The position numbers were made by a program, and so were the translations under genes. From contig DAOSBX010000002.1 in NCBI GenBank assembly GCA_035361075.1, positions 62,001 to 126,000 of the forward strand: a DNA stretch of 64,000 nt. Reading direction: 5' to 3'. The notes under the pieces were generated by a model. The model worked only from the letters and a program-made list of their open reading frames with translations, was not told the DNA's origin and made no database searches. This document shows positions 18,431-27,575 of this stretch, piece by piece. Numbering within the stretch: the first letter of the stretch is position 1; every line of letters starts with the position of its first letter. The stretch is from Candidatus Hydrogenedens sp. (GTDB lineage: Bacteria; Hydrogenedentota; Hydrogenedentia; Hydrogenedentales; Hydrogenedentaceae).

Positions 18431-19525
18431 CTACTTTCCATTTGTATTTTTTTGTGCATTCATCAGAAGAACTATAAGAATGTATATCCCTAAGATTTGA
18501 AGAATAATAAGGACGCTAAAATTAAAATTCAACATAGGAAGGAATAAAGCCCCTATACATGTAATAATTCCAACGAGCCATATAAATTCAACAGCTTGTT
18601 TTGATGTCATTCCTAATTCAACAAGACGATGTGAAAAGTGTCTTTTGTCACCTAACATAATAGGTTGTCCACTTCTCCATCGTAGATAAATAACACTAAA
18701 CGTATCAAAAAGTGGCACACTCAAAATAACTACAGGAGCAAGGATAGCAACACGAGAAGGGGTACCTTCTAAATGAAATGTTCCGAGCACACCAATCGTA
18801 GATAGAAAAAAACCACAAAACATGCTACCTGCATCTCCCATAAAAATTCTCGCTGGATTGATATTATGAAACAAAAAACCAGCAACACTACCCGCAAAAA
18901 TCATTAAAAAGAGACGAATAAGAAACTCATCGTAAGGCTGAATACAAAGGAAAAAGGCAATAGCAGATATAAACGATATTCCTGCACACAGTCCATCCAT
19001 ATTATCTAACAAATTAAGAGAATTTGTTAAAAGGACAATCCATGCTATTGTTATTAAAGATGATAATAACCAATGTGAAAAATAAAACATTTCTATTCGA
19101 ATTCCAGAAAATACCAATATTAGGGAGGCTAATATTTGACCAGCCAACTTTATCCCAGGACGAAGTGATTTAATATCATCAATCAAACCTAAAATAAAAA
19201 TGACTACGCTACCTCCTACAATCCCCAAAACCTTTTGAAAAGAACCAGCCCCTAAAAAATCAATAATAGAACTCCCTGGCAAAGCCTCCCTAAAATCTTT
19301 CGAAAAAAGATACAAAAGAAAAATAATAAATAGAGAAATATGAAAAGACGCAAATATCCCTACACCTCCAAGTAATGGCGTAGGTTCAATATGAGATTTG
19401 CGACCTTGGGGATGGTCTAAAATATTTAATTGTATGGCTACACTTCTACACAACTCTGTTAATATTAATCCTGTTAAAAAAGATATAAATATCGCAAAGG
19501 AATATATAAAAGAAAACAAATTCAT
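18431..19525 (-). CDS. Undecaprenyl-phosphate glycosyl-1-phosphate transferase (WecA/MraY-like)
   Basis: 364 residues with about ten membrane helices. Family motifs: HPQGRKSHIEPTPLLGGVG near the N-terminus, LGLIDDIKSLRPGIKLAGQ with the Asp pair, NSLNLLDNMDGLCAGIS, FMGDAGSMFCGF, and the cytoplasmic HFSHRLVELG loop. It transfers a sugar-1-phosphate from a UDP-sugar to undecaprenyl phosphate, the first step in making a lipid-linked glycan. The HRL loop favours WecA/Rfe/TagO-type over MraY. It overlaps the GT4 gene by 4 nt (19522-19525), which implies coupled expression with the other envelope-glycan genes. Confidence 0.93.
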   Translation of the reverse strand: MNLFSFIYSFAIFISFLTGLILTELCRSVAIQLNILDHPQGRKSHIEPTPLLGGVGIFASFHISLFIIFLLYLFSKDFREALPGSSIIDFLGAGSFQKVLGIVGGSVVIFILGLIDDIKSLRPGIKLAGQILASLILVFSGIRIEMFYFSHWLLSSLITIAWIVLLTNSLNLLDNMDGLCAGISFISAIAFFLCIQPYDEFLIRLFLMIFAGSVAGFLFHNINPARIFMGDAGSMFCGFFLSTIGVLGTFHLEGTPSRVAILAPVVILSVPLFDTFSVIYLRWRSGQPIMLGDKRHFSHRLVELGMTSKQAVEFIWLVGIITCIGALFLPMLNFNFSVLIILQILGIYILIVLLMNAQKNTNGK

Positions 19526-20625
19526 TTGCCTACAACACTCCGATACAAATCAAATTCCATTTTAGCAGTGTTTTCTATATTGAACTCCTTCTCAACTCTT
19601 TCCTTCGCAGTTTTACCCATTTGTATCCTAATTTCTGGATGTTCAAGCAAAAAAGAGATAGCATTGCTTAAACTTATACTGTCATTGGGAGGAACATTAA
19701 TTCCTGTAATACCGTCAAGATTCGCAAATTCTACTCCGGTGCCAAGTTTAGTTGCAATTACAGGTTTCCCAACGGAATGAGCCTCTATAATTGATAAACC
19801 AAATGCCTCACTTCTTGCGATAGATGGAAACACAAATAAGGAACATGCATGTAAATAATTTATTAAATCATCATCACTAATTTGTCCAATGAAAAATACA
19901 TTATCGCATGAAAGTGATTTTTTTAAATCTTCTAACCTTTTTCGTTCAGGCCCATCACCAGCAATGACAATAGGGACATTAATATTGTTGGCACTTTGAA
20001 TCAAAACATGAATCCCTTTATAGTAACGATGAACTCCACAAAAGAAAACAAAAGAGGAACCATACTTTCTTTGTATCTCATCAATTTTATTTTTGTCAAA
20101 AAATCCAAATTTATTTGTCTCTATCCCAAGAGGAATTGTTTTACATTTGTCTAAATGTTTTGATAAAAAAGGCGAATTATTAGCGTAAACATCACTCGTT
20201 GGAATAATTAATTCAGATTTCTTAAGAAAATTATAAAATAAAGGTGAGTATAATTTCATCGTGTATTTTTGTCGAACTACATCACTATGATAACGAACCA
20301 CATAAGGGATATTCCCGTGATTTAACAAGACAGACAGCTCACCAAGTGGATTTGGAGAATGAATAATGAACAAATCAGGCTTAATATTTCTCAAATATAA
20401 CGGGAATAATGGTGCAATAGGACTACTTAGAATACGCCCAAGTTCCCCAACAGATATAATCTCAACATTATCAGTAACGGTTCTGGATGTTTTTAGTTGT
20501 CTACTACAAACAAGGACAGTGATTTTTGCCCATTGTTTTTGATATTTAACAGACAAAGCGATATGTTTTTCAATACCACCAATAACAGGAGGATAAAAAT
20601 CTTTATAAACATGACAAATATGCAT
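19522..20625 (-). CDS. GT4-family glycosyltransferase
   Basis: 367 residues with the GT-B fold. The N-terminal domain opens with HVYKDFYPPVIGGIEKH, the glycine-rich acceptor-side motif. The C-terminal domain has FFCGVHRYYKGIHVLI, then VIAGDGPERKRLE, and the donor-binding EAFGLSIIEAHSVGKPVIA with the EX7E motif. It should add a sugar from a nucleotide donor to a growing lipid-linked glycan on the cytoplasmic side. It sits between the radical SAM gene (10 nt upstream) and the WecA-like gene. Donor and linkage cannot be predicted. Confidence 0.92.
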   Translation of the reverse strand: MHICHVYKDFYPPVIGGIEKHIALSVKYQKQWAKITVLVCSRQLKTSRTVTDNVEIISVGELGRILSSPIAPLFPLYLRNIKPDLFIIHSPNPLGELSVLLNHGNIPYVVRYHSDVVRQKYTMKLYSPLFYNFLKKSELIIPTSDVYANNSPFLSKHLDKCKTIPLGIETNKFGFFDKNKIDEIQRKYGSSFVFFCGVHRYYKGIHVLIQSANNINVPIVIAGDGPERKRLEDLKKSLSCDNVFFIGQISDDDLINYLHACSLFVFPSIARSEAFGLSIIEAHSVGKPVIATKLGTGVEFANLDGITGINVPPNDSISLSNAISFLLEHPEIRIQMGKTAKERVEKEFNIENTAKMEFDLYRSVVGK

Positions 20626-20635
20626 TGTAATACCA

Positions 20636-21784
20636 CTAATAAAACGAATATTTTTGGGTACCTAAAAATACATTCGGATAATAATTAAACTTGTCAATTT
20701 TACCTTCAAATAATAGCTTGGTTGATGGTTGAAATACCTGATATAACTGGCTACACGTAGCACAAACAGGGTTTAAATTACCCGATACATGTTGCCATCT
20801 TAAATCTTTATACCTATCACTAAACCAGATAGACTTAAAATCAGACTCATAAATATTACCCATATAAAACTGACGATAACTTAATGTATAACAGCATGGC
20901 ATAAAATCACCATTTGCTGAAATAGTTGGCTTTTCCCAGAGGTCAAAGCAAGTAACTATACCCTTTCGAGGTGGCAGGGTTTCATCATAGAAATCTAAGT
21001 CATGAGGTGGAACGACCTCAAAATCTGGAGAACTCAATGAACGTATAAAGGTTAATATTTCTTCTTTTTCTTTATCTGGCAAGTCAACAATCGTATTATC
21101 TACAATTTTAGTCCCGTCTGGAAATTTGATAGTATTAGGAATACCACAAACTATTAAATGCTGAAAACAGAGCATATTAGCACCATGTTCCTTAAAGACT
21201 TTTATCATTTCTGGAATTTGACTAACCGTGCTCTTAAATATAACGGCATGTATTGCGATTACAGGCTTATCAGATTTATTCTTCTTCTTAAACTCATCAA
21301 GTTTTTTAATATTATTTAATACCCGAGAAAGAGAATGGTTTTTACTCCCAGGACGGATACATAAATAAAGATCAGGGTCAATTGTATCTATTGAAACTGC
21401 GATTCTATCATGCTGTATTTTAACTAACATTTCCGCAGTTTCATCGGATAAAATCGTAAAATTAGAGTTAAAATACGTTTCTAAGTTCCGTTCTTTACAA
21501 AATTGTATCGCATCTATTAATTTGGGATATAAAATAGGTTCTCCCAAACCTTGAATATGAACACCTTTTAAGTACTTAAATTGATATATTTCATCTACAA
21601 TTTTATTAAAAACAGGCAAACTCAAATCATAAAATTCTGTAATCTTGTTATATCCATGAGAACAGATAATACATTTAAGATTACAGCGATTTGTAGGCTC
21701 TATTTGTAAAATGGTAGGAAAAACTGGAGGATTAACCCACGCTTTAACAATAGACCTTATCTTTGATGGAAGTAAGTACCACAT
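20636..21784 (-). CDS. Radical SAM protein with SPASM domain
   Basis: 382 residues. The N-terminal radical SAM motif is NRCNLKCIICSH (Cys34, Cys38, Cys41). The C-terminal SPASM-type region has CFDLWEKPTISANGDFMPCC, then MGNIYES, then CATCSQL, enough cysteines for extra iron-sulfur clusters. Such proteins modify peptides, sugars or other small molecules through a 5'-deoxyadenosyl radical. As the apparent first gene of a polysaccharide operon, it may modify a sugar or lipid-linked intermediate, but that is inference. No small precursor peptide ORF is visible next to it. It is divergent from the RACo-like gene. Confidence 0.88.
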   Translation of the reverse strand: MWYLLPSKIRSIVKAWVNPPVFPTILQIEPTNRCNLKCIICSHGYNKITEFYDLSLPVFNKIVDEIYQFKYLKGVHIQGLGEPILYPKLIDAIQFCKERNLETYFNSNFTILSDETAEMLVKIQHDRIAVSIDTIDPDLYLCIRPGSKNHSLSRVLNNIKKLDEFKKKNKSDKPVIAIHAVIFKSTVSQIPEMIKVFKEHGANMLCFQHLIVCGIPNTIKFPDGTKIVDNTIVDLPDKEKEEILTFIRSLSSPDFEVVPPHDLDFYDETLPPRKGIVTCFDLWEKPTISANGDFMPCCYTLSYRQFYMGNIYESDFKSIWFSDRYKDLRWQHVSGNLNPVCATCSQLYQVFQPSTKLLFEGKIDKFNYYPNVFLGTQKYSFY

Positions 21785-21884
21785 TGCTAATGTTATTACT
21801 TTCTAATACCTCATAAAGACCAACTTTAATTTATAATATCACATAACAATATATATACATCTTAATAATAAGAAAGGATATGGT

Positions 21885-23687
21885 TTGAAAAAAATAAATA
21901 TACATATTTTACCTGTTAATGAAGTGATAGAGGCAAATGAAGGGAGCAATTTATTAGATATATTGCATAAACAGAACTATAAAATACCGTCATCATGTGG
22001 GAGAAAAGGAATTTGCGGAAAATGTCTCGTAGAGGTTAAGGAAAACAACGATAAAAGATTAGTCTATGCTTGTCAATTTAATATAACAAAAGAAATAACG
22101 GTATATTTGCCAGATAAATACATACAAACAGAAGGGGAGACCTTTCAATACCAAAAACCTTATTTTATAAACACAACTATTCAACTAAAACCTAATATAT
22201 ATGCTTCAAAACTACTTTTAGACAAACCAGGTTTTAATGATACACGCTCCTATATTAGTCGTATATTCCAAAAAATCGGTGAGAAGGATATCCCACTTTC
22301 ATTATTAAAAATACTACAAGAAAAAATAAGGGAAAACAATTTTTCAGGAATACTTATATCTTCTGAGAAAAAAATATTAGATTGGCTTTCAGATAATGAA
22401 TATAAAGGGTGTTATGGAATAGCCATAGATTTAGGAACTACATCTATTGCAATTGAAATTACAGATGTAATTAGTGGCGAAACAAAAGGTGCTATATCAG
22501 ATTTAAATCCACAAGTTATGTATGGTGATGATGTAATCAGTCGCATTTCTTATGCGATTCATTCAAAAGAAAACTTAAAACAACTGCAAAAAAAGGTTAT
22601 TGACGGGATAAACAATTTATTGCACAAGTTAACAAATCAAACTGGAATTGATACAAATTGTATTTATGATATTACAATAGCAGGCAATACTACTATGATT
22701 CACCTGCTTACAGGAATTAACCCTGTTTCTCTTGGCGAATGTCCTTTTGTACCTGTTATAGATTCAACAATAAATACACATGCAAAAGAATTAGAGATAA
22801 ATACCCATCCAGAAGCCGAGGTTTACATTTATCCTGCTGTCGGAGGTTTTGTAGGAGGCGATATTGTATCTGGGTTAGTTGCCTTAAACCTATTCAATTA
22901 CAACAAACCTTTTTTATTCATCGATTTAGGCACAAATGGTGAAATTGTTGTTGGCAATGATGGACACTTGTGGACAGCATCAACAGCAGTGGGTCCTGCT
23001 TTCGAAGGTGGAAGAATTCAATGCGGAATGCGAGCAACCATAGGAGCAATTGAACATGTATCCTATGATAATGATGATATACAAATATATACAATAGGGA
23101 ATGTAAAACCCGTTGGAATATGTGGAAGCGGTTTAATCGATTTGTTAGCAGTCCTCTTAAATTTGGGTATCGTAGATTACTCAGGAAAAATGCTCAACAA
23201 TGAAAAATTAAGAAATATCATCCCTGATAAAATAAAGGCACGGATAAAATTAAAAAATAATGAAACTGTATTTATTGTAAATGATTATAAAGATATTGAC
23301 AACGCAATATTTCTATCTGCACATGATGTTCGTCAGTTACAGTTATCATGCTCCGCTATTAAATGTGGAATAAAATTGTTATCTGAGATTGCCAGAATAA
23401 ACTTAGAAAATATTAAAAAGGTGTTTGTAGCAGGAACATTTGGCTATTATGTTAACCCGAATAATTTAGTCCGATTAGGCTTACTACCCAATGAAGTTAA
23501 TGTAAATAATATATCTTTCGTAGGGAATACCAGTTTAGCTGGTTCAAAATTGGCTCTAATAAATAAGGACATCAGAAAAAAAGCAAATGAGTTAGCAAAA
23601 ACAATTAAACATATTGATTTATCAACACTTCCAAACTTTGAAGAAGAATTTGCACTATCTACCTTTTTCCCTACAAATCAAGGATAA
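21885..23687 (+). CDS. RACo-like ferredoxin/ASKHA protein (corrinoid-protein activator type)
   Basis: 600 residues. An N-terminal [2Fe-2S] domain has Cys38, Cys44, Cys47 and Cys63 in SSCGRKGICGKC and YACQ. A linker is followed by an ASKHA ATPase domain (DUF4445-like) from about residue 180: GIAIDLGTTSIAIEI, then IAGNTTMIHLLTGI, then FIDLGTNGEIV, then GSGLIDLLA. RACo proteins reduce inactive Co(II) corrinoid proteins to Co(I) using ATP. The start is TTG, with AGAAAGG (21871-21877) 7 bases upstream. The nearby ATG at 21880 runs into a stop after two codons. No corrinoid protein or methyltransferase is encoded nearby, so the partner is unknown. Confidence 0.88.
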   Translation: MKKINIHILPVNEVIEANEGSNLLDILHKQNYKIPSSCGRKGICGKCLVEVKENNDKRLVYACQFNITKEITVYLPDKYIQTEGETFQYQKPYFINTTIQLKPNIYASKLLLDKPGFNDTRSYISRIFQKIGEKDIPLSLLKILQEKIRENNFSGILISSEKKILDWLSDNEYKGCYGIAIDLGTTSIAIEITDVISGETKGAISDLNPQVMYGDDVISRISYAIHSKENLKQLQKKVIDGINNLLHKLTNQTGIDTNCIYDITIAGNTTMIHLLTGINPVSLGECPFVPVIDSTINTHAKELEINTHPEAEVYIYPAVGGFVGGDIVSGLVALNLFNYNKPFLFIDLGTNGEIVVGNDGHLWTASTAVGPAFEGGRIQCGMRATIGAIEHVSYDNDDIQIYTIGNVKPVGICGSGLIDLLAVLLNLGIVDYSGKMLNNEKLRNIIPDKIKARIKLKNNETVFIVNDYKDIDNAIFLSAHDVRQLQLSCSAIKCGIKLLSEIARINLENIKKVFVAGTFGYYVNPNNLVRLGLLPNEVNVNNISFVGNTSLAGSKLALINKDIRKKANELAKTIKHIDLSTLPNFEEEFALSTFFPTNQG

Positions 23688-23690
23688 AAA

Positions 23691-24869
23691 TCACACAAAA
23701 TACTGACAAATTCTATTAACACCTTCCTGAAATACCTCCTCCTGCGGTAAAAGGCTAATAACTATATATTTACCATGAGGAAATCGAAACATTGACCCTG
23801 GATGAATATATACCCCAGAATATTTTAGAAGATTTAAAACTAATTCTTCATCATTAACATCAATATTTTTAACCTCAACTACAAGATACCAACCACCATC
23901 AGGAACAGATAAAGATAAAATAGGATGGGTTGCGAAGGAATTAGTTGCATAACGTAAATTATTCGTTATACGATTTTTTATTTCTGATTGAATCGGGTTA
24001 AGGAACTCAAATAATTTAGGTAATGCAGTTTGAACAGGTGTGTTTACAGAAAGAAATGTATCAGCAATTATTTCTAATGCTTCATAAATCTCGTTCTTCA
24101 TATTTTCAGGCGCAGAAACAAGAATCCAACTTAATTTGAGTTGAGGTAACCCTAATATTTTAGAAATACCATTAAGTGTAAATATTGGAATTTTCTCTGA
24201 ACTCAAAATGACAGGCTGTTTTGAGGAAAAAGTATAGTCACGGAATACTTCATCAATTATTAATGGTAAACAATATTTTTCCGCAACAGAAATAAGAATA
24301 TCAATTTCATCAGTACTTAAAATATTCCCAGTGGGATTATTAGGTTGAACGAATAAGATTGCCTTGGTTTTTGTGGTAATGCTTTCTTCTAATGATTTTT
24401 GTGAAATACACCATTTAGAATTATCATTACGACTTAAATAATAAGGTACCACATTAACCGTCTCCAAAGATGCTATAAAATCAAGCAATGGGTATGATGG
24501 TGCGGGTATTAATACCTCATCATTTGGATTACAAAGTAATTTAAGTAGATAAGAATAAGCCTCAGAAGTCCCAGAAGTTAGAAATAAATCTTCAGGATAA
24601 ATTGAATAACCATGGTTATTATAATATTCACATATACTTTTTCGAGCTATATCTAAGCCTTTAGGATTGGGGTCATATAACAAAACATTTGCGTCGTTTA
24701 ATGCTTGAAGTATTTCATACTTCGGATATCTTATACTTGCTTTAGTCGGATTTGATAGGGTTAAATCGTAAATAAGCTGTCCTTTTTCTTTATACGAAAA
24801 ATACAATTTAGCAATTGGATTAATATCCCCTGATAAATCATAATAATCGAATCGTTTCGATATAAACAT
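23691..24869 (-). CDS. PLP-dependent aminotransferase, class I/II
   Basis: 392 residues of fold type I. Visible motifs: FLTSGTSEAYSYLLKLL, VQPNNPTGN, LIIDEVFRDYTF, and the PLP lysine in NGISKILGLPQLKLSW. It transfers an amino group between an amino acid and a 2-oxo acid in the cytoplasm; an alanine- or aspartate-type substrate is likely but not shown. AAGGA precedes the ATG at good spacing. Its stop lies 3 bases from that of the convergent RACo-like gene. It is divergent from the NUDIX-MBL gene. Confidence 0.9.
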   Translation of the reverse strand: MFISKRFDYYDLSGDINPIAKLYFSYKEKGQLIYDLTLSNPTKASIRYPKYEILQALNDANVLLYDPNPKGLDIARKSICEYYNNHGYSIYPEDLFLTSGTSEAYSYLLKLLCNPNDEVLIPAPSYPLLDFIASLETVNVVPYYLSRNDNSKWCISQKSLEESITTKTKAILFVQPNNPTGNILSTDEIDILISVAEKYCLPLIIDEVFRDYTFSSKQPVILSSEKIPIFTLNGISKILGLPQLKLSWILVSAPENMKNEIYEALEIIADTFLSVNTPVQTALPKLFEFLNPIQSEIKNRITNNLRYATNSFATHPILSLSVPDGGWYLVVEVKNIDVNDEELVLNLLKYSGVYIHPGSMFRFPHGKYIVISLLPQEEVFQEGVNRICQYFV

Positions 24870-24910
24870 ATTAGTATCCTTATAAGTATCAAAAATAAAA
24901 TATATGTTAC

Positions 24911-24920
24911 GATTATAATC
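24911..24920. promoter_or_regulatory. 10-bp palindrome containing TATAAT in a divergent gap
   Basis: GATTATAATC is a perfect palindrome 22 bases before the NUDIX-MBL gene and 42 bases before the divergent aminotransferase gene. It gives a TATAAT-like hexamer on each strand and might serve both genes. It is short enough to be chance. Confidence 0.25.
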
Positions 24921-24941
24921 TAATAATGTGGAGTTTTTAAT

Positions 24942-26441
24942 ATGACAGAATTGATTCCGAAGTTAGCAGGCGTTTGTATTTTATGGAGAAATATAAAAAA
25001 CAACCCTGAAGTATTACTTATTAAACGTGGTGAAACAATGGAATTTCTACCTGGACACCATGCTTTCCCTGGAGGCAGAGTAGAAAAGGAAGATTGGAAT
25101 TATTATATCGATGGAAAAGCAGAACAAAAGATAAAAAGTGCTTTTATTGGTGCAATCCGAGAAACATTTGAAGAAACAGGCTATTTCCCTTCCATAATCG
25201 ATAACAAACAAAAGAAAGATGAATTAAAAAAATTATGGTATGATTTACATAATAGAAAAGTAGGCTTTAATAAAATCATAGATTTCCTCCATCTAAAACT
25301 AAATCTTGATGACGTCCCATTTTCAGGTCCTTGGATAACACCTCCAGGATTGCCAAAACGCTTCGAAACGTACTTTTTCTTCATCGAATGGAAAGAAGAA
25401 TACTTCAAATTAGGTAATATTAGTATAGATGAAGTTGAATCTATATTATGGAATACACCAAAAAATATTCTTCAACAATGGCATGAAAAAAAAGTGTCCC
25501 TTTCTACACCTGTGGCATATATATTAGAACAAATTGAATATTTTGGCATTCCAGAAGTATTTCATAATTTAAACATTATTCCTTGGAAAAGAGACGGCTA
25601 TTCATATTTTCACCCCCGTGCAGGAGTTCATATTTTCCCTTTACCTTGCCCCTTAGATACGTTTTTTAATCAGGTAAATTGTGTAGTTATCGGAAAAGAT
25701 GAAATGCTCATTATCGACCCTGGTAGTGGTGAAGAACAAAGCACAAAAGAAATGATTTTTTGGCTGGAACATTTTATAAAAATGGGTTCAAAACTTGTCG
25801 GTATATGTATAACACATAGCCATATTGACCACATAGGTAGTGCAGAGTTAATAGCCAAACATTTCGAATTACCTATATATGCATCTCCAGAATGTAAAGG
25901 AAAAATACCATTTCCAATCGATGGCATCTTAAATAATGGTGATAAAATTATTTTAGGCAAAAATGATATACCCTGGATTATTGAAGTTATTTCAACACCA
26001 GGACATACAGAGGGGCATCTATCCTTTTACGAGAATACTACAAAAACTCTTATAGCAGGGGATATTATAAGTTCCGAAGGTCCCGTCCTTATTGACCCTG
26101 ATGATGGTGGTTCTATGGGGAAATATATGGACTCTATAGGAAAAATTTCAACATTAGATATAGATTTAATTATCCCAGGACATGGTGTTGTCTTATTTTT
26201 TATGCCTGGGAATAAAATGATAAAAAAACTAATAGAACATCGTAAATTAAGAGAAGAAAAGATAATCAACCTTATCAAATCAGGAGTAAGTTCAATAAAT
26301 GAACTTCTTTTAGAAGCGTATAATGACGTCCCTAAAGAAAGACTTCACTTAGCAAAACAACAACTCAAAGCCCATCTCATTGACTTAAAAGAAAAAAATA
26401 TTATATCTCAACAGTTATTTGATAAATATTTACTTTCTTGA
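24942..26441 (+). CDS. NUDIX hydrolase fused to metallo-beta-lactamase-fold hydrolase
   Basis: 499 residues. The N-terminal NUDIX domain (about 5-200) has GGRVEKEDW followed by IGAIRETFEETGYFP, the REUXEEXGU core. The MBL domain (about 220-430) has THSHIDH (His292, His294, Asp296, His297), then TPGHTEGH, then AGDII, then IPGHG, which together supply both metal sites. A C-terminal helical segment (about 430-499) resembles the winged-helix tail of LACTB2-like enzymes. NUDIX domains cleave nucleoside diphosphate derivatives, and LACTB2-type MBL enzymes act on RNA or thioesters, so a nucleotide, CoA or RNA substrate is plausible. The last 12 bases overlap the convergent ferritin-like gene. Confidence 0.88.
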   Translation: MTELIPKLAGVCILWRNIKNNPEVLLIKRGETMEFLPGHHAFPGGRVEKEDWNYYIDGKAEQKIKSAFIGAIRETFEETGYFPSIIDNKQKKDELKKLWYDLHNRKVGFNKIIDFLHLKLNLDDVPFSGPWITPPGLPKRFETYFFFIEWKEEYFKLGNISIDEVESILWNTPKNILQQWHEKKVSLSTPVAYILEQIEYFGIPEVFHNLNIIPWKRDGYSYFHPRAGVHIFPLPCPLDTFFNQVNCVVIGKDEMLIIDPGSGEEQSTKEMIFWLEHFIKMGSKLVGICITHSHIDHIGSAELIAKHFELPIYASPECKGKIPFPIDGILNNGDKIILGKNDIPWIIEVISTPGHTEGHLSFYENTTKTLIAGDIISSEGPVLIDPDDGGSMGKYMDSIGKISTLDIDLIIPGHGVVLFFMPGNKMIKKLIEHRKLREEKIINLIKSGVSSINELLLEAYNDVPKERLHLAKQQLKAHLIDLKEKNIISQQLFDKYLLS

Positions 26442-26927
26442 AACCATCAAGTCCAGGTCTTCCAAAAGCGCCTGAAGGTCTTCCTCATGCATTACTTCAT
26501 CTTGTAGTATTTGCAACACCATATTATAAGTAACAGGGTCGCCATCCTTTGTCTCTTTTAACAACGCATTATATACTTGTATAGCACATTGTTCCCCTTT
26601 GATATTTTGTTCTAACAAAGGACGGACATACGGGTCACTCGGTGGGTCATAACCACAATTGGTCAGCTCATACCACTGCTTTGGACTTTCTACTGGCGTT
26701 CCACCTAACTGGATTATCCGCTGAGCCAACATATCTGCATGTCTTAGTTCATCTGCAGAATGTTGAATTAATTCCGCCATCACTGCCTCCTTCATCGGTC
26801 CTTTTGCAACCTTAGCACCTAACCAATATTGATAATAAGCAAACCACTCATCTGAAAGTGCTTTGTTTAACAAATTGAGTAGTCGATTTAAATCCATGTT
26901 AACTATTTCTTTACCTTTTGTACCCAT
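26430..26927 (-). CDS. Ferritin-like diiron protein (bacterioferritin/Dps-like)
   Basis: 165 residues from the chosen ATG at 26927, which has AAAGGAAG at good spacing. An in-frame ATG 39 bases upstream would only add a basic non-conserved stretch. A four-helix ferritin fold is indicated by DEWFAYYQYW, then ELIQHSADELRHADML, then GEQCAIQVYNALL, then LQDEVMHEEDLQALLEDL. These carry the carboxylate and His ligands of a diiron site in ExxH form. It may store iron or remove peroxide in the cytoplasm. Whether it is a bacterioferritin, a Dps or another ferritin-like type is not resolved. Its 3' end overlaps the NUDIX-MBL gene by 12 bases. Confidence 0.85.
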   Translation of the reverse strand: MGTKGKEIVNMDLNRLLNLLNKALSDEWFAYYQYWLGAKVAKGPMKEAVMAELIQHSADELRHADMLAQRIIQLGGTPVESPKQWYELTNCGYDPPSDPYVRPLLEQNIKGEQCAIQVYNALLKETKDGDPVTYNMVLQILQDEVMHEEDLQALLEDLDLMVSRK

Positions 26928-26979
26928 AATTCTTCCTTTCCGTTGTTGCTTTTTTTTGGATATCATTTTTAAATTAAAA

Positions 26980-26992
26980 TAATATCATATTA
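26980..26992. promoter_or_regulatory. TAATAT-C-ATATTA palindrome in divergent gap
   Basis: A perfect inverted repeat with 6-bp arms and a 1-base centre, 17 bases before the phosphodiesterase ATG and 52 bases before the divergent ferritin-like ATG. It could hold -10 elements for both. The evidence is sequence symmetry only. Confidence 0.2.
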
Positions 26993-27009
26993 GAAGGAAA
27001 ATACCAAAC

Positions 27010-27546
27010 ATGTTTCATAGAATATTAGGTATCATTAGCGACACTCATAATAATTATCAACTTGCTGAAAAAGTGTGTTTTATTTTGATAAATGAAAAAA
27101 AGGTAAGTACTATCTATCATTTAGGGGATAACTATGAAGATGGTGAATATCTCTCCTCTCTCGGCTTACCCATAAAGATGGTGCCAGGATTATGGTGTGA
27201 CCAATTCCACGACTGGAAAACACCAAAAATAATTAAAGAGGAAATCTTGAATATTAAAATTGCTTTTGCACATACATTAGAATTGCTACAGAAAAGTGAT
27301 GCCAGAGATAGTCATATCCTTTGTTTTGGACATACACATACGCCAATCATTAAAATAGAAGAGGACAAAGTCTTGTTTAACCCTGGCCATTTAAAGAAAA
27401 ATATAGACTTAGGTAAAGAAGCAAGCTTTGGCATTATCGAGCTTACTCAGGAAAGTGCGATATTTGAAATTATATCTGCAATTGATGTAAAAAAGATATT
27501 AAATAAGGCGCAAGTATCGTACAATAATATTTTGAAAAATAACTAA
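27010..27546 (+). CDS. YfcE/MJ0936-type metallophosphoesterase, divergent active site
   Basis: 178 residues, the usual length for small YfcE-like phosphodiesterases. The first metal motif is intact (GIISDTH, Asp11 and His13), as is YHLGDNYED and the final CFGHTHTP (His108, His110). Two conserved points differ. The GNCD/GNHD motif reads GLWCD (residues 60-64), so the metal-ligand Asn is missing, and the THGH motif reads AHTL (His88 but Leu90). It may bind metal poorly or act on an unusual substrate. AGAAGGA lies 10 bases before the ATG. It precedes the GH78 gene by 29 nt on the same strand. Confidence 0.8.
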   Translation: MFHRILGIISDTHNNYQLAEKVCFILINEKKVSTIYHLGDNYEDGEYLSSLGLPIKMVPGLWCDQFHDWKTPKIIKEEILNIKIAFAHTLELLQKSDARDSHILCFGHTHTPIIKIEEDKVLFNPGHLKKNIDLGKEASFGIIELTQESAIFEIISAIDVKKILNKAQVSYNNILKNN

Positions 27547-27575
27547 ACTAAACATTTAATATAAGGAGAAACTAT

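Noticed and set aside
21785..21884. Small precursor peptide gene for the SPASM protein
   Set aside because: The gap has no Cys- or Gly-rich short frame with a ribosome binding site; the only ATG (21880) stops after two codons.
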